The notes beneath the pieces are model-generated. The model saw nothing but the letters and a program-made list of their open reading frames with translations. It did not search any database and had not been told where the DNA came from. A stretch of DNA of 5,601 bases, from assembly GCA_003509545.1 (NCBI GenBank), contig DOLC01000117.1, forward strand, positions 1-5,601, written 5' to 3'. Every line of letters begins with the position of its first letter. Position 1 is the stretch's first letter. The translations under genes and the position numbers were made by a program. Shown here one piece after another: positions 5,534 to 5,601 of this stretch. The DNA comes from Peptococcaceae bacterium (GTDB lineage: Bacteria > Bacillota > DSM-521 > Neomoorellales > Neomoorellaceae).

Positions 5534-5601
5534 GGATAATCCTATTCGGCCGGGGGATGTTATATGTCCTCTGTTTAATTCTACCTCGAAAATAACTTCT
5601 C

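Overview
The window looks like a chromosomal piece from an endospore-forming Bacillota, most likely a GC-rich and possibly thermophilic member of the Clostridia (Moorella or Peptococcaceae-like). This is inferred from gene content and order, from use of TTG and GTG starts, and from high GC with GC-rich third positions. No decisive taxonomic marker is present. All six recognisable genes lie on the minus strand, so the window is described from its right end to its left end.

Right end (5601 to 4743): a membrane-anchored NodB-fold polysaccharide deacetylase of the PdaB-like sporulation type, with a strong AGGAGG ribosome binding site. Next is a gene-free stretch of about 370 bp (4376 to 4742). 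It is dense in short inverted and direct repeats and looks like an interspersed repeat or structured-RNA element. Its right half is followed in reading direction by a good sigma-A-type promoter (extended -10 TGTTATAAT, 4347-4375).

Left four-fifths (4309 to 103): a probable single operon. It reads Orn/Lys/Arg-decarboxylase-like PLP enzyme, then tmk (dTMP kinase), holB (clamp loader delta prime), ricT (yaaT, PSP1 domain) and yabA (replication initiation control). This is the conserved Bacillota block known in Bacillus subtilis as yaaO-tmk-yaaQ-yaaR-holB-yaaT-yabA, but yaaQ (darA) and yaaR are absent between tmk and holB. Coupling is tight at two junctions: ATGA overlap between the decarboxylase and tmk, and 8-nt overlap between ricT and yabA. 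It is loose at two others: 84 bp before holB and 109 bp before ricT.

The genes share a theme. Tmk supplies dTDP on the way to dTTP. HolB helps load the sliding clamp. YabA links clamp and DnaA to limit initiation. RicT belongs to the Fe-S complex that directs RNase Y and affects development. The decarboxylase is a conserved neighbour whose link to them is not evident from sequence. The genes are ordinary. The least explained DNA is the repeat-rich spacer at 4376-4742 and a possibly related fragment at the extreme left end. I found no CRISPR array, tRNA, rRNA, transposase, or convincing previously undescribed system.
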